Shown: positions 1-15,393, counted from the stretch's first letter. The stretch: DNA of 64,000 nt from Streptomyces sp. NBC_01016 (GCF_026341035.1 NZ_JAPEOQ010000001.1:1798001-1862000); one strand, 5' to 3'. Made by a program: numbers and translations. Notes: generated by a model not told the origin, from the sequence alone.

Positions 1-1
1 C

Positions 2-604
2 CGCATGCTCATGCAGGACAACGTGATGTACATGGACATGGGCGCCAATGCCGCCAAGTCCATGGACGGCAAGCGCTGGATGAAGATGGACCTCGCCGCC
101 ATGGCGAAGAAGTCCGGCGACGAGAAGCTGGCGAGCCAGATGACCGGCAGCCTGGACAACATGAACCAGGACCCGGCCCAGCAGATCGCCGTCCTGCTGG
201 ACTCGCCCAACCTGAAGCACCTCGGTTCGGCCACGGTGGACGGCGCCGAGACGCAGCACTACAAGGGCAAGCTGACGGTCGACGAGATGATGGCGAAGAA
301 CGACTCGCTGAAGGTCCTCGGCAAGTCGGAGCGCGACCAGCTGCTCAAGAACGTCAAGAAGGCCGGTATCAAGACCTACGACACCGAGCTGTGGATCAAC
401 AAGGACGACCTGCCGGTCCGGCTCGACGTCACGATGGACAGCTCGCAGGGCGCCATCCAGGTGTCGGAGAAGTTCTCCGACTACGGCGCCGCGGTGAAGG
501 CCGACGTGCCGCCCGCGAGCCAGACCTTCGACATGATGAAGATGCTCAAGGAGCTCGGCGGGGCCTCCGGCGGCGCCGGCAGCAGCGCCGGTTCTGCCTC
601 TTAG
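2..604 (+). CDS. Putative lipoprotein (LppX/LprG-like), 5'-truncated
   Basis: This is the 3' part of a gene that begins before the window; the frame is open from the first bases and stops at 602-604. About 200 residues are visible. They are rich in Met, Lys and Asp, and the order of segments (DLAAMAKK, LGSATVDGAETQHYKGKL, TELWINKDDLPVRLDV) fits the beta-rich lipid-carrier fold of the actinobacterial LppX/LprAFG lipoproteins. The signal peptide and lipobox would lie upstream and cannot be checked. The C-terminus is a Gly/Ser/Ala tail. In Streptomyces, lipoprotein genes lie between rplA and rplJ, as here. The function is unknown; envelope lipid or glycolipid binding is an inference. Confidence 0.6.
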   Translation, partial: RMLMQDNVMYMDMGANAAKSMDGKRWMKMDLAAMAKKSGDEKLASQMTGSLDNMNQDPAQQIAVLLDSPNLKHLGSATVDGAETQHYKGKLTVDEMMAKNDSLKVLGKSERDQLLKNVKKAGIKTYDTELWINKDDLPVRLDVTMDSSQGAIQVSEKFSDYGAAVKADVPPASQTFDMMKMLKELGGASGGAGSSAGSAS

Positions 605-631
605 GGGGTCGACCGCGGCGTCTGAGCGGAT

Positions 632-661
632 TTGCTCGACACGCTCTCTTTCACGTAACCT
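632..661 (+). promoter_or_regulatory. Possible rplJ promoter
   Basis: TTGCTC at 632-637 is followed after 18 nt by TAACCT at 656-661, which resembles a primary-sigma promoter. It lies just upstream of the predicted L10 leader. The match is moderate and other start sites are possible. Confidence 0.35.
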
Positions 662-669
662 TCCACAGA

Positions 670-840
670 AGCCAAAGACCGCTGGTCGTTGCCGTGCGCT
701 CGCAAGAGGGTTCGGTGGCCGAAGGATCCGCTGAAACTGCGGACGACCCGCGCAGGTGACCGTGGAAGTGCTCCTGGAACCCCTTCGGGGAATCCGGTCG
801 AGCTCACGCCCCGTGCGCCTGCGCCGGGGCGTTTCGTTTT
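670..840 (+). ncRNA. Predicted L10 (rplJ) ribosomal-protein leader with attenuator hairpin
   Basis: The 288 nt between the lipoprotein gene and rplJ hold no gene. The stretch has the layout of the L10 leader, an autoregulatory mRNA element bound by the L10-(L12)4 complex. It ends in a GC-rich hairpin (arms 807-813 and 825-831) followed by a T-rich run at 832-840, typical of an intrinsic terminator or attenuator. A leader of this kind is expected from the position before rplJL. The kink-turn itself was not folded, so assignment to the family is by position and hairpin only. Confidence 0.55.
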
Positions 841-892
841 CCCCAGCCTCCTTGCGAGCGGTCCTCATCACCCGGAAGGAGGCCGACGCTCT

Positions 893-1423
893 ATGCCGAC
901 GCCCGACAAGGCTGCCGCGGTAGCCGAGCTCACGGACAAGTTCCGCAGCTCGAACGCCGCTGTGCTGACCGAGTACCGGGGTCTCACCGTGGCCCAGCTC
1001 AAGCAGCTGCGCCGTTCGCTCGGTGAGAACTCCGAGTACGCCGTGGTGAAGAACACGCTGACCAAGATCGCGGCCAACGAGGCCGGGATCAACACGCTGG
1101 ACGACCTGTTCAACGGTCCGACGGCGGTTGCCTTCGTCACCGGTGACCCGGTGGAGTCGGCCAAGGGTCTTCGTGACTTCGCCAAGGAGAACCCGAATCT
1201 CGTCATCAAGGGCGGTGTCCTTGACGGTAAGGCGCTGTCCGCCGACGAGATCAAGAAGCTTGCGGACCTCGAGTCCCGCGAGGTTCTGCTGTCCAAGCTG
1301 GCCGGTGCCTTCAAGGCGAAGCAGTCGCAGGCTGCCTCCGTCTTCAACGCGCTGCCGACGAAGCTCGTCCGCACCGTGGACGCGCTCCGTGCCAAGCAGG
1401 ACGAGCAGGGCGGTGCCGAGTAA
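893..1423 (+). CDS. rplJ: 50S ribosomal protein L10
   Basis: The 176-aa product is L10, the base of the ribosomal stalk that anchors L7/L12 dimers to 23S rRNA and recruits translational GTPases. The N-terminal half ([20 protein letters not shown], then VVKNTL) is diagnostic, and the C-terminal helix that binds L12 dimers follows. The ATG at 893 is chosen because GGAAGGAGG lies about 10 nt upstream and the protein then starts as in other actinobacteria; the frame is open further upstream without a good start. It precedes rplL and is probably co-transcribed with it under the L10 leader. Confidence 0.97.
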   Translation: MPTPDKAAAVAELTDKFRSSNAAVLTEYRGLTVAQLKQLRRSLGENSEYAVVKNTLTKIAANEAGINTLDDLFNGPTAVAFVTGDPVESAKGLRDFAKENPNLVIKGGVLDGKALSADEIKKLADLESREVLLSKLAGAFKAKQSQAASVFNALPTKLVRTVDALRAKQDEQGGAE

Positions 1424-1544
1424 CTCGGCTCGCTTTTTGATCCTCGCCGCCTGACCGGGCGGCAGGGATCGCAGCGGGCCCGAACGTACGCCCGCCTCAC
1501 CCAGTACATCCGGCACCTGCCGATTTAGTGGAAGGACCGCCATC

Positions 1545-1931
1545 ATGGCGAAGCTCACCCAGGACGAGCTGCTTGCGCAGTTCGAGGAGATGACCCTCAT
1601 CGAGCTCTCCGAGTTCGTGAAGGCCTTCGAGGACAAGTTCGACGTCGAGGCTGCCGCTGCCGCCCCCGTCGTCGTCGCCGGTGCCGCTGGTGGCGCCGCC
1701 GCCGAGGCCGTCGAGGAGCAGGACGAGTTCGACGTCATCCTCACCGGCGCCGGTGACAAGAAGATCCAGGTCATCAAGGTCGTGCGCGAGCTGACCTCCC
1801 TGGGCCTCAAGGAGGCCAAGGACCTCGTCGACGGCACCCCGAAGCCGGTCCTCGAGAAGGTCGCCAAGGACGCTGCCGCGAAGGCCAAGGAGCAGCTCGA
1901 GGCTGCCGGCGCGGCCGTCGAGGTCAAGTAA
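1545..1931 (+). CDS. rplL: 50S ribosomal protein L7/L12
   Basis: The 128-aa product is the acidic stalk protein L7/L12, present in several copies per ribosome and needed for EF-Tu and EF-G function. An N-terminal dimerisation domain, an Ala/Gly-rich hinge near residues 40-60 and the C-terminal factor-binding domain ([20 protein letters not shown], then [11 protein letters not shown]) are all visible. GGAAGGA lies upstream of the ATG. It follows rplJ after a 121-nt gap, and a strong hairpin lies downstream, separating it from rpoB. Confidence 0.97.
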   Translation: MAKLTQDELLAQFEEMTLIELSEFVKAFEDKFDVEAAAAAPVVVAGAAGGAAAEAVEEQDEFDVILTGAGDKKIQVIKVVRELTSLGLKEAKDLVDGTPKPVLEKVAKDAAAKAKEQLEAAGAAVEVK

Positions 1932-1998
1932 GACCTCTTCGAGTCTGTCGACTCCTCTCCGGTGAAATTGCTCCCTCGGGAGCTGTAACGCCGAGGTA

Positions 1999-2036
1999 CC
2001 GAAGGGCGATCACCCAACTGGGTGGTCGCCCTTCGG
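1999..2036 (+). terminator. Strong hairpin after rplL
   Basis: A 17-bp stem (1999-2015 with 2020-2036, one G-U pair) closes a 4-nt loop. No clear T-tract follows. It could terminate or attenuate rplJL transcription before rpoBC, or act as a processing site. The remaining 2037-2308 holds no gene I can support. Confidence 0.7.
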
Positions 2037-2308
2037 CGTTGTCCGGATCGCAGGCCGAGGGTGCCTTGCGCTGTCGGACGTGCAGAGTATGGTGATCTTC
2101 GTTGTGCCTGGCGCCACCCCTGTTCGGCCAAGAGGGGGCCTTGACGAACAGCACGCAGCGCGCAATTCTCAGGACGCGTCGTCACAACGATCCGGATCCG
2201 AGGCATGGATCGACGGCGAAGAGGGCAGTAAGGATGTGCGCTCAGCGCACAGGGAACGCCGCAGACGGTGAACGGATGAGAACAACGAGGGTCTCAAAAA
2301 ACCCGCAC

Positions 2309-2337
2309 TGGACATCAGTGGGCCTTCTGGCTACACT
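2309..2337 (+). promoter_or_regulatory. Predicted rpoB promoter
   Basis: TGGACA (2309-2314), a 17-nt spacer and TACACT (2332-2337) make a good primary-sigma promoter. Transcription from about 2344 would give a leader of roughly 170 nt before rpoB. This leader contains several short GC-rich inverted repeats (for example around 2363-2390) but no ORF I would support. Confidence 0.6.
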
Positions 2338-2515
2338 GTCCCTTTGCGCTGCCTGTTAGCTGCTCCCTGCCCGTCACCAGGGGCATGCCCTCGCCTCAGC
2401 ACTGTGGATTGAATCGGCTCTGACCTGGCCATATGCCAGATCAGGGGCTCTGTCCCGTGTATGGCTTGGGACCGGTACGCGCGTAGTGAGTCCGAGCCCT
2501 CGGAAGGACCCCCTC

Positions 2516-5500
2516 TTGGCCGCCTCGCGCAACGCCTCGATCGCGAATACGAACAACGGCGCCAGCACCGCCCCGCTGCGCATCTCCTTTGCAAAGATCA
2601 GGGAGCCCCTCGAGGTCCCGAACCTGCTCGCGCTGCAAACCGAGAGCTTTGACTGGCTGCTCGGAAACACCGCTTGGCAGAGTCGGGTCGAGGCGGCTCT
2701 CGAGTCGGGTCAGGACGTCCCCAGGAAGTCCGGTCTGGAGGAGATCTTCGAGGAGATCTCCCCGATCGAGGACTTCTCCGGGTCGATGTCCCTGACGTTC
2801 CGCGACCACCGCTTCGAACCGCCGAAGAACTCGATCGACGAGTGCAAGGAGCGCGACTTCACGTACGCGGCTCCGCTCTTCGTCACCGCCGAGTTCACCA
2901 ACAACGAGACCGGCGAGATCAAGTCCCAGACGGTCTTCATGGGCGACTTCCCGCTCATGACCAACAAGGGCACCTTCGTCATCAACGGCACCGAGCGTGT
3001 CGTTGTCTCCCAGCTGGTCCGCTCGCCGGGTGTCTACTTCGACTCCTCCATCGACAAGACGTCCGACAAGGACATCTTCTCCGCCAAGATCATCCCGTCC
3101 CGGGGTGCCTGGCTGGAGATGGAGATCGACAAGCGCGACATGGTCGGTGTGCGCATCGACCGCAAGCGCAAGCAGTCCGTCACCGTTCTCCTGAAGGCTC
3201 TCGGTTGGACGACCGAGCAGATCCTCGAGGAGTTCGGCCAGTACGAGTCCATGCGCGCCACCCTGGAGAAGGACCACACCCAGGGCCAGGACGACGCGCT
3301 GCTCGACATCTACCGCAAGCTGCGTCCGGGCGAGCCGCCCACGCGTGAAGCCGCGCAGACGCTGCTCGAGAACCTCTACTTCAACTCGAAGCGCTACGAC
3401 CTCGCGAAGGTCGGCCGCTACAAGGTGAACAAGAAGCTCGGTGCCGAGGAGCCGCTGGACGCCGGCGTGCTCACGACCGACGACATCATCGCCTCCATCA
3501 AGTACCTCGTGAAGCTTCACGCGGGCGAGACGGAGACGGTGGGCGAGTCGGGCCGGGAGATCGTCGTCGAGACCGACGACATCGACCACTTCGGCAACCG
3601 TCGTATCCGTAACGTCGGCGAGCTCATCCAGAACCAGGTCCGTACGGGTCTCGCCCGTATGGAGCGCGTCGTGCGTGAGCGCATGACGACCCAGGACGTC
3701 GAGGCGATCACGCCGCAGACCCTGATCAACATTCGCCCGGTCGTGGCGTCGATCAAGGAGTTCTTCGGGACCTCGCAGCTGTCCCAGTTCATGGACCAGA
3801 ACAACCCGCTGTCGGGGCTGACGCACAAGCGTCGTCTGAACGCCCTCGGCCCGGGTGGTCTGTCCCGTGAGCGGGCGGGCTTCGAGGTCCGAGACGTGCA
3901 CCCCTCGCACTACGGCCGCATGTGCCCGATTGAGACCCCTGAAGGTCCCAACATCGGTCTCATCGGCTCGCTCGCCTCGTACGGCCGGATCAACCCGTTC
4001 GGCTTCATCGAGACGCCGTACCGCAAGGTCATCGAGGGCGTCGTCACCGACGACGTCGACTACCTGACGGCCGACGAGGAGGACCGCTTCGTCATCGCGC
4101 AGGCCAACGCGCCGCTGACGGAGGAGCTGACCTTCGCCGAGGCCCGCGTCCTGGTCCGCCGTCGTGGCGGAGAGGTCGACTACGTGCCCGGCACGGACGT
4201 CGACTACATGGACGTCTCGCCGCGCCAGATGGTGTCGGTCGCGACCGCGATGATCCCGTTCCTCGAGCACGACGACGCCAACCGTGCCCTCATGGGCGCG
4301 AACATGATGCGTCAGGCCGTGCCGCTGATTAAGTCCGAGGCGCCGCTCGTCGGCACCGGCATGGAGTACCGCTGCGCCACCGACGCCGGCGACGTGCTCA
4401 AGGCCGACAAGGACGGTGTGGTCCAGGAGGTCTCCGCGGACTACATCACCACCGCCAACGACGACGGCACGTACAGCACGTACCGCCTGCACAAGTTCTC
4501 CCGCTCGAACCAGGGCACTTCTGTCAACCAGAAGGTCGTCGTGGACGAGGGCGCGCGGATCATCACCGGCCAGGTCCTGGCCGACGGTCCCGCAACCGAA
4601 GAGGGCGAGATGGCCCTCGGTAAGAACCTGCTCGTGGCGTTCATGCCGTGGGAGGGTCACAACTACGAGGACGCGATCATCCTGTCGCAGCGCCTCGTGC
4701 AGGACGACGTCCTCTCCTCGATCCACATCGAGGAGCACGAGGTCGACGCCCGTGACACCAAGCTCGGCCCGGAGGAGATCACCCGGGACATCCCGAACGT
4801 CTCCGAGGAGGTCCTCGCCGACCTCGACGAGCGCGGCATCATCCGTATCGGTGCCGAGGTCGTCGCCGGCGACATCCTCGTCGGCAAGGTCACGCCCAAG
4901 GGTGAGACCGAGCTGACGCCGGAGGAGCGCCTGCTCCGCGCGATCTTCGGTGAGAAGGCGCGCGAGGTGCGCGACACCTCGCTGAAGGTGCCGCACGGTG
5001 AGATCGGCAAGGTCATCGGCGTCCGCGTCTTCGACCGCGAAGAGGGCGACGAGCTGCCGCCGGGCGTGAACCAGCTGGTTCGTGTCTACGTGGCCCAGAA
5101 GCGCAAGATCACCGATGGTGACAAGCTCGCCGGCCGTCACGGCAACAAGGGCGTCATCTCGAAGATCAACCCGATCGAGGACATGCCGTTCCTGGAGGAC
5201 GGCACCCCGGTCGACATCATCCTCAACCCGCTGGGTGTGCCGTCCCGAATGAACCCGGGACAGGTCCTGGAGATCCACCTCGGCTGGCTCGCCAGCCAGG
5301 GCTGGGACGTCTCCGGCCTGAGCGACCAGTGGGCCCAGAGCCTGCAGTCGATCGGCGCCGACCAGGTCGAGCCGCGTACGAACGTCGCGACCCCGGTCTT
5401 CGACGGTGCGCGTGAGGACGAGCTCGCGGGCCTGCTCGAGAACGCCCGGCCGAACCGCGACGGCGACCGCATGGTCCTCCCGTCCGGTAAGGCGCACCTG

Positions 5501-6001
5501 TTCGACGGCCGCTCCGGCGAGCCGTTCCCGGAGCCGATCTCGGTCGGCTACATGTACATCCTCAAGCTGCACCACCTGGTCGACGACAAGCTGCACGCCC
5601 GTTCGACCGGTCCGTACTCGATGATCACCCAGCAGCCGCTGGGTGGTAAGGCTCAGTTCGGTGGCCAGCGCTTCGGTGAGATGGAGGTGTGGGCGCTTGA
5701 GGCTTATGGCGCCGCTTACGCCCTCCAGGAGCTGCTGACGATCAAGTCCGACGACGTCACCGGCCGCGTGAAGGTCTACGAGGCCATCGTCAAGGGCGAG
5801 AACATCCCCGAGCCCGGCATTCCCGAGTCCTTCAAGGTGCTCATCAAGGAAATGCAGTCCCTGTGCCTCAACGTGGAGGTGCTGTCCTCGGACGGCATGT
5901 CCATCGAGATGCGCGACACCGACGAGGACGTCTTCCGCGCAGCGGAGGAGCTCGGCATCGACCTGTCCCGGCGCGAGCCGAGCAGCGTCGAAGAGGTCTG
6001 A
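2516..6001 (+). CDS. rpoB: DNA-directed RNA polymerase beta subunit
   Basis: The 1161-aa product is the beta subunit, forming half of the active-site cleft and the rifampicin pocket. I chose the TTG at 2516 because GGAAGGA (2502-2508) precedes it at ideal spacing and the protein then begins MAASRNAS, as in other Streptomyces; an upstream in-frame start at 2486 would add 10 residues without a ribosome-binding site. The rifampicin region runs from [13 protein letters not shown] near residue 416. The residue equivalent to E. coli Ser531 is Asn442, while the positions equivalent to Asp516 and His526 are unchanged (D427, H437). C-terminal motifs such as [20 protein letters not shown] are intact. 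It forms an operon with rpoC. Confidence 0.98.
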   Translation: MAASRNASIANTNNGASTAPLRISFAKIREPLEVPNLLALQTESFDWLLGNTAWQSRVEAALESGQDVPRKSGLEEIFEEISPIEDFSGSMSLTFRDHRFEPPKNSIDECKERDFTYAAPLFVTAEFTNNETGEIKSQTVFMGDFPLMTNKGTFVINGTERVVVSQLVRSPGVYFDSSIDKTSDKDIFSAKIIPSRGAWLEMEIDKRDMVGVRIDRKRKQSVTVLLKALGWTTEQILEEFGQYESMRATLEKDHTQGQDDALLDIYRKLRPGEPPTREAAQTLLENLYFNSKRYDLAKVGRYKVNKKLGAEEPLDAGVLTTDDIIASIKYLVKLHAGETETVGESGREIVVETDDIDHFGNRRIRNVGELIQNQVRTGLARMERVVRERMTTQDVEAITPQTLINIRPVVASIKEFFGTSQLSQFMDQNNPLSGLTHKRRLNALGPGGLSRERAGFEVRDVHPSHYGRMCPIETPEGPNIGLIGSLASYGRINPFGFIETPYRKVIEGVVTDDVDYLTADEEDRFVIAQANAPLTEELTFAEARVLVRRRGGEVDYVPGTDVDYMDVSPRQMVSVATAMIPFLEHDDANRALMGANMMRQAVPLIKSEAPLVGTGMEYRCATDAGDVLKADKDGVVQEVSADYITTANDDGTYSTYRLHKFSRSNQGTSVNQKVVVDEGARIITGQVLADGPATEEGEMALGKNLLVAFMPWEGHNYEDAIILSQRLVQDDVLSSIHIEEHEVDARDTKLGPEEITRDIPNVSEEVLADLDERGIIRIGAEVVAGDILVGKVTPKGETELTPEERLLRAIFGEKAREVRDTSLKVPHGEIGKVIGVRVFDREEGDELPPGVNQLVRVYVAQKRKITDGDKLAGRHGNKGVISKINPIEDMPFLEDGTPVDIILNPLGVPSRMNPGQVLEIHLGWLASQGWDVSGLSDQWAQSLQSIGADQVEPRTNVATPVFDGAREDELAGLLENARPNRDGDRMVLPSGKAHLFDGRSGEPFPEPISVGYMYILKLHHLVDDKLHARSTGPYSMITQQPLGGKAQFGGQRFGEMEVWALEAYGAAYALQELLTIKSDDVTGRVKVYEAIVKGENIPEPGIPESFKVLIKEMQSLCLNVEVLSSDGMSIEMRDTDEDVFRAAEELGIDLSRREPSSVEEV

Positions 6002-6014
6002 CGGGAGTCCGGTA

Positions 6015-6034
6015 GGGGCCCGGAAACGGGCCCC
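6015..6034 (+). other. rpoB-rpoC intercistronic hairpin
   Basis: An 8-bp GC stem (6015-6022 with 6027-6034) is capped by a GAAA tetraloop. No T-tract follows, so it looks more like an mRNA stability or processing element than a terminator. Confidence 0.5.
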
Positions 6035-6097
6035 CGCCGACCCCTCGACCCCCGTTTCAGACCACAGACTTACAACCCTGAGAGGGATTGACGCATA

Positions 6098-9997
<3,900 letters not shown>

Positions 9998-10015
9998 GCG
10001 AGCAGCTGCTTGAAA

Positions 10016-10061
10016 CCGCAGGGCGGCCACCCCGGGTAGAACCGGGGTGGCCGCCCTGCGG
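10016..10061 (+). terminator. rpoBC terminator
   Basis: A perfect 20-bp inverted repeat (10016-10035 with 10042-10061) with a 6-nt loop starts 18 nt after the rpoC stop. There is no long T-tract, as is common in Streptomyces. Confidence 0.85.
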
Positions 10062-10116
10062 CGTATTGACGCATGATGGACACCACAACATGTTTGGGTC
10101 CCGGGGGAGTGGTCTC

Positions 10117-10644
10117 GTGTCGAATCCGTCGTGGCAGCCGGTCCCGTGGCCGGGCCATCAGGGTCATCAGCCGTCGATGCTGGCCGCGCATGCGGACCGG
10201 GAGCGCGCCGTCGATGTGCTTCGCGCGGGGTTCGCGGAGGGACGGCTGCAGCAGAGCGAGTACGAGCGGCGGATCGAGCGGGCCTATCAGGCGCGCACCG
10301 TGGGGGAGCTGACCATGCTCGTCGCCGATCTGCCGCAGGGTCCTGCGCCCCAGCAGCAGATGCAGATGCAGCAGCCGATGATGGGCGTGCCCAGGACGTT
10401 CCTGCCGGCGCCCCCGCCGACCAACGGGAAGGCGATCGGGGCGCTGGTGTGCGGTGTGGGCACGTTCTTCAGTGCCGGGGCCTCGGCGATCCCCGCGGTG
10501 ATCCTGGGCCACATGGCGCGCAAGGAGATCCGGGAGCGGGGCGAATCCGGCGACGGGATGGCGGTCGGCGGGCTGGTGCTCGGGTGGCTTTCCGTGGCGT
10601 TCTGGGCCCTGATCATCGTCGCGATCGTCGTCTCCGCGGCCTAG
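10117..10644 (+). CDS. DUF1707/DUF4190 membrane protein
   Basis: The predicted 175-aa protein has an N-terminal DUF1707 module (DRERAVDVLRAGFAEGRL, ERRIERAYQA, ELTMLVADLP), then a Pro/Gln/Met-rich linker. The C-terminal DUF4190 module has two hydrophobic segments around AIGALVCGVGTFF and LVLGWLSVAFWALIIVAIVV, so it is probably an inner-membrane protein. I chose the GTG at 10117 because GGGGGAG lies just upstream; an in-frame TTG at 10066 would overlap a TTGACG that could be a -35 box. Similar proteins follow rpoC in other Streptomyces. DUF1707 is common in actinobacterial membrane proteins of unknown function; no function is assigned. Confidence 0.8.
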   Translation: MSNPSWQPVPWPGHQGHQPSMLAAHADRERAVDVLRAGFAEGRLQQSEYERRIERAYQARTVGELTMLVADLPQGPAPQQQMQMQQPMMGVPRTFLPAPPPTNGKAIGALVCGVGTFFSAGASAIPAVILGHMARKEIRERGESGDGMAVGGLVLGWLSVAFWALIIVAIVVSAA

Positions 10645-10692
10645 TCGCCACGAGCGGGGCGCCCGGCGTGTCCTGGCTCCGGGGTATTTGTT

Positions 10693-10721
10693 TTGACCAC
10701 AGCGTATGAGATAGGTACGCT
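10693..10721 (+). promoter_or_regulatory. Predicted rpsL (str operon) promoter
   Basis: TTGACC (10693-10698), a 17-nt spacer and TACGCT (10716-10721) form a near-consensus primary-sigma promoter. A start near 10728 leaves a leader of about 188 nt before rpsL. Confidence 0.75.
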
Positions 10722-10839
10722 CAGACCTTGTGCCTGGGGTGTGCCTGGGCTCGTGTGCGTGTCATCTGCCGCACGGCGAGTCCGATCATGGCCACCGCAA
10801 TCTGCCGCCTTCCCGCCTTCGGTGGGGGTCTGCAGTATT

Positions 10840-10864
10840 CGACACACCCGACCGCGTGGGTCGG
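10840..10864 (+). promoter_or_regulatory. Leader motif shared with the rpsJ leader
   Basis: This 25-nt block in the rpsL leader, about 50 nt before the start codon, matches 17904-17928 in the rpsJ leader at 23 of 25 positions. Here it can fold as CCCGACC/GGTCGGG around a 5-nt loop. A common mRNA-level control of the two operons is an inference. Confidence 0.5.
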
Positions 10865-10915
10865 GAAACGTTCCAGGTTAGCTTTACTACTCGGCACACA
10901 GAAACCGGAGAAGTA

Positions 10916-11287
10916 GTGCCTACGATCCAGCAGCTGGTCCGGAAGGGCCGGCAGGACAAGGTCGAGAAGAACAAGACGCCCGCGCTCGAGGGTTCGCCCC
11001 AGCGTCGTGGCGTCTGCACGCGTGTGTTCACGACCACCCCGAAGAAGCCGAACTCGGCCCTCCGTAAGGTCGCGCGTGTGCGTCTGACCAGCGGCATCGA
11101 GGTCACGGCCTACATTCCGGGTGAGGGACACAACCTGCAGGAGCACTCCATCGTGCTCGTGCGCGGCGGCCGTGTGAAGGACCTGCCCGGTGTTCGTTAC
11201 AAGATCATCCGCGGTTCGCTTGACACCCAGGGTGTCAAGAACCGCAAGCAGGCCCGCAGCCGCTACGGCGCCAAGAAGGAGAAGTAA
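10916..11287 (+). CDS. rpsL: 30S ribosomal protein S12
   Basis: The 123-aa product is S12, which monitors codon-anticodon pairing in the decoding centre. The GTG at 10916 gives the normal start [12 protein letters not shown]. The streptomycin-relevant loops [13 protein letters not shown] and [12 protein letters not shown] are wild type, so high-level ribosomal streptomycin resistance is not expected. An upstream open frame in the leader is ignored because it would add non-homologous residues. First gene of the str operon, 2 nt before rpsG. Confidence 0.98.
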   Translation: MPTIQQLVRKGRQDKVEKNKTPALEGSPQRRGVCTRVFTTTPKKPNSALRKVARVRLTSGIEVTAYIPGEGHNLQEHSIVLVRGGRVKDLPGVRYKIIRGSLDTQGVKNRKQARSRYGAKKEK

Positions 11288-11289
11288 GA

Positions 11290-11760
11290 ATGCCTCGTAA
11301 GGGCCCCGCCCCGAAGCGCCCGGTCATCATCGACCCGGTCTACGGTTCTCCTCTGGTGACCTCCCTCATCAACAAGGTGCTGCTGAACGGCAAGCGCTCC
11401 ACCGCCGAGCGCATTGTGTACGGCGCCATGGAGGGCCTGCGTGAGAAGACCAGCAACGACCCGGTCATCACGCTGAAGCGCGCGCTTGAGAACATCAAGC
11501 CGACCCTCGAGGTCAAGTCCCGCCGTGTCGGTGGCGCGACCTACCAGGTGCCGATTGAGGTCAAGCCCGGCCGCGCCAACACCCTCGCGCTCCGCTGGCT
11601 CGTCGGCTACTCGCGCGCCCGTCGCGAGAAGACGATGACCGAGCGTCTGACGAACGAGCTGCTCGACGCCTCCAACGGCCTCGGTGCTGCCGTCAAGAAG
11701 CGCGAGGACACGCACAAGATGGCCGAGTCCAACAAGGCCTTCGCGCACTACCGCTGGTAG
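11290..11760 (+). CDS. rpsG: 30S ribosomal protein S7
   Basis: The 156-aa product is S7, which nucleates assembly of the 30S head and touches the exit site. The start [12 protein letters not shown] and segments [20 protein letters not shown] and [14 protein letters not shown] are characteristic, and the length is standard. It follows rpsL by 2 nt with the AAGGAG of the rpsL end as ribosome-binding site, so the two are probably translationally coupled. fusA follows after 39 nt. Confidence 0.98.
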   Translation: MPRKGPAPKRPVIIDPVYGSPLVTSLINKVLLNGKRSTAERIVYGAMEGLREKTSNDPVITLKRALENIKPTLEVKSRRVGGATYQVPIEVKPGRANTLALRWLVGYSRARREKTMTERLTNELLDASNGLGAAVKKREDTHKMAESNKAFAHYRW

Positions 11761-11799
11761 TCGCAACCCACATCGAGACCGAGAGAAGACTGAAGCCTT

Positions 11800-13926
11800 A
11801 TGGCTACCACTTCACTTGACCTGGCCAAGGTCCGAAACATCGGCATCATGGCCCACATCGACGCGGGCAAGACGACCACCACTGAGCGGATCCTGTTCTA
11901 CACCGGCGTCTCGTACAAGATCGGTGAGGTCCACGACGGCGCCGCCACGATGGACTGGATGGAGCAGGAGCAGGAGCGTGGCATCACGATCACGTCTGCT
12001 GCCACCACTTGCCACTGGCCGCTCGAGGACAACGACTACACGATCAACATCATCGACACCCCCGGGCACGTCGACTTCACCGTTGAGGTGGAGCGCTCCC
12101 TGCGTGTGCTCGATGGTGCCGTGACGGTGTTCGACGGTGTCGCCGGCGTTGAGCCGCAGTCCGAGACGGTGTGGCGTCAGGCCGACCGTTACGGCGTGCC
12201 GCGCATCTGCTTCGTCAACAAGCTGGACCGTACCGGCGCCGAGTTCCACCGCTGCGTGGACATGATCTCGGACCGCCTGGGCGCCCAGCCGCTCGTCATG
12301 CAGCTCCCCATCGGGGCCGAGGCCGACTTCCAGGGTGTCGTCGACCTCGTCACGATGAAGGCGTACGTCTGGTCGGCCGAGGCCGCCAAGGGCGAGGCCT
12401 ACGACACCGTCGAGATCCCCGACACGCACAAGGAGGCTGCGGACGAGTACCGCGGCAAGCTCCTTGAGGCCGTCGCGGAGAACGACGAAGAGATCATGGA
12501 GCTGTACCTGGAGGGCCAGGAGCCCTCTGTGGAGCAGATGTACGCCGCGATCCGTCGTATCACCATCGCGTCCGGCAAGTCCGACGGCACCACGGTCACC
12601 CCGGTGTTCTGCGGTACCGCGTTCAAGAACAAGGGCGTTCAGCCCCTGCTCGACGCGGTCGTGCGCTACCTGCCGACTCCCCTTGACGTCGACTCCATCG
12701 AGGGTCACGACGTGAAGGACCCGGAGAAGGTCATCGCGCGCAAGCCGTCCGAGGACGAGCCGCTGTCGGCGCTCGCGTTCAAGATCGCGAGCGACCCGCA
12801 CCTGGGCAAGCTCACCTTCATCCGGGTTTACTCGGGTCGCCTGGAGGCCGGCACTGCGGTGCTGAACTCCGTCAAGGGCAAGAAGGAGCGCATCGGCAAG
12901 ATCTACCGCATGCACGCGAACAAGCGTGAGGAGATCGCGTCGGTGGGCGCCGGTGACATCGTCGCCGTCATGGGCCTGAAGCAGACCACCACCGGTGAGA
13001 CGCTGTCCGACGACAAGAACCCGGTCATCCTGGAGTCCATGGACTTCCCGGCGCCGGTCATTCAGGTCGCCATCGAGCCCAAGTCCAAGGGTGACCAGGA
13101 GAAGCTGGGTGTTGCCATCCAGCGTCTCGCGGAGGAGGACCCCTCCTTCCAGGTGCACTCGGACGAGGAGACCGGCCAGACCATCATCGGTGGTATGGGC
13201 GAGCTCCACCTCGACGTGCTGGTCGACCGCATGCGTCGCGAGTTCCGCGTCGAGGCGAACGTCGGCAAGCCGCAGGTCGCGTACCGCGAGACCATCCGCA
13301 AGACGGTGGACAAGGTCGACTTCACGCACAAGAAGCAGACTGGTGGTACCGGCCAGTTCGCGAAGGTGCAGATCTCGATCGAGCCGATCGAGGGTGGCGA
13401 CGCGAGCTACGAGTTCGTGAACAAGGTCACCGGTGGTCGTATCCCGAAGGAGTACATCCCTTCGGTCGACGCCGGCTGCCAGGAGGCCATGCAGTTCGGC
13501 ATCCTCGCCGGTTACGAGATGACCGGTGTTCGCATCACGCTGCTCGACGGTGCCTTCCACGAGGTCGACTCCTCCGAGCTCGCCTTCAAGATCGCCGGTT
13601 CGCAGGCGTTCAAGGAGGCCGCGCGCAAGGCCGGTCCCGTGCTTCTCGAGCCGATGATGGCCGTCGAGGTCATCACGCCCGAGGACTACATGGGCGAGGT
13701 CATCGGCGACGTCAACTCCCGCCGTGGCCAGATCCAGGCCATGGAGGAGCGGATGGGCGCCCGGGTCGTCAAGGGCCTGGTCCCGCTCTCGGAGATGTTC
13801 GGCTACGTCGGAGACCTCCGCAGCAAGACGTCGGGTCGCGCGAGCTACTCGATGCAGTTCGACTCCTACGCCGAGGTTCCGCGGAACGTCGCCGAGGAGA
13901 TCATCGCGAAGGCCAAGGGCGAGTAA
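11800..13926 (+). CDS. fusA: Elongation factor G
   Basis: The 708-aa translational GTPase drives translocation and, with RRF, ribosome recycling. G1 is AHIDAGKT (residues 18-25), G3 is DTPGHVDFT and G4 is NKLDRTGA. Domains II to V follow, including the domain IV loop region and the C-terminal [20 protein letters not shown]. Length and order are standard for EF-G. It lies between rpsG and tuf in the str operon. GAGAGAAG precedes the ATG. Confidence 0.98.
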   Translation: MATTSLDLAKVRNIGIMAHIDAGKTTTTERILFYTGVSYKIGEVHDGAATMDWMEQEQERGITITSAATTCHWPLEDNDYTINIIDTPGHVDFTVEVERSLRVLDGAVTVFDGVAGVEPQSETVWRQADRYGVPRICFVNKLDRTGAEFHRCVDMISDRLGAQPLVMQLPIGAEADFQGVVDLVTMKAYVWSAEAAKGEAYDTVEIPDTHKEAADEYRGKLLEAVAENDEEIMELYLEGQEPSVEQMYAAIRRITIASGKSDGTTVTPVFCGTAFKNKGVQPLLDAVVRYLPTPLDVDSIEGHDVKDPEKVIARKPSEDEPLSALAFKIASDPHLGKLTFIRVYSGRLEAGTAVLNSVKGKKERIGKIYRMHANKREEIASVGAGDIVAVMGLKQTTTGETLSDDKNPVILESMDFPAPVIQVAIEPKSKGDQEKLGVAIQRLAEEDPSFQVHSDEETGQTIIGGMGELHLDVLVDRMRREFRVEANVGKPQVAYRETIRKTVDKVDFTHKKQTGGTGQFAKVQISIEPIEGGDASYEFVNKVTGGRIPKEYIPSVDAGCQEAMQFGILAGYEMTGVRITLLDGAFHEVDSSELAFKIAGSQAFKEAARKAGPVLLEPMMAVEVITPEDYMGEVIGDVNSRRGQIQAMEERMGARVVKGLVPLSEMFGYVGDLRSKTSGRASYSMQFDSYAEVPRNVAEEIIAKAKGE

Positions 13927-13967
13927 CTCACCCGAGTTCACGCTTTAGGCTTGACTCCGGAGCTCTT

Positions 13968-14001
13968 GGGGCATTTCCCGGCAACAGCCGCGAAATGCCC
14001 C
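13968..14001 (+). other. Hairpin in the fusA-tuf gap
   Basis: A 10-bp stem (13968-13977 with 13992-14001) lies in the 152-nt gap before tuf. Streptomyces tuf1 genes are known to have their own promoter in this gap; I could not identify one with confidence. TTGACT at 13951-13956 lacks a matching -10. Confidence 0.4.
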
Positions 14002-14078
14002 GGGAACCCGGCTTTCCAGCAAAGATCACCTGGCGCCGATGAAGCAAGGCGTACAGAACCACTCCGCAGGAGGATTCA

Positions 14079-15272
<1,194 letters not shown>

Positions 15273-15323
15273 GTCTCACTTACCTGTTGGGCTTGATGCC
15301 TGGTAGCTCCTAGAGCTCCTGAG

Positions 15324-15359
15324 AGGGCCCGTACGACTTCGGTCGTACGGGCCCTTTCT
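15324..15359 (+). terminator. tuf terminator
   Basis: A perfect 14-bp stem (15324-15337 with 15342-15355) capped by a TTCG tetraloop is followed by a short T-rich run. It also lies 35 nt from the end of the convergent PIG-L gene. Confidence 0.9.
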
Positions 15360-15393
15360 GCTGTGCTCCTACGCTGCTGTGTTCCTACGAGGG

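Noticed and set aside
10730..10915. N-terminal extension of rpsL into its leader
   Set aside because: The added residues do not resemble S12 and the GTG at 10916 gives the exact family start; the region is an untranslated leader downstream of a good promoter.
11812..13941. A 709-codon open frame antisense to fusA
   Set aside because: It is a codon-bias shadow of fusA with no ribosome-binding site or recognisable domain.
13951..13980. TTGACT before tuf as a promoter
   Set aside because: No -10-like sequence lies at the right distance, although a tuf promoter in this gap is known in other Streptomyces.
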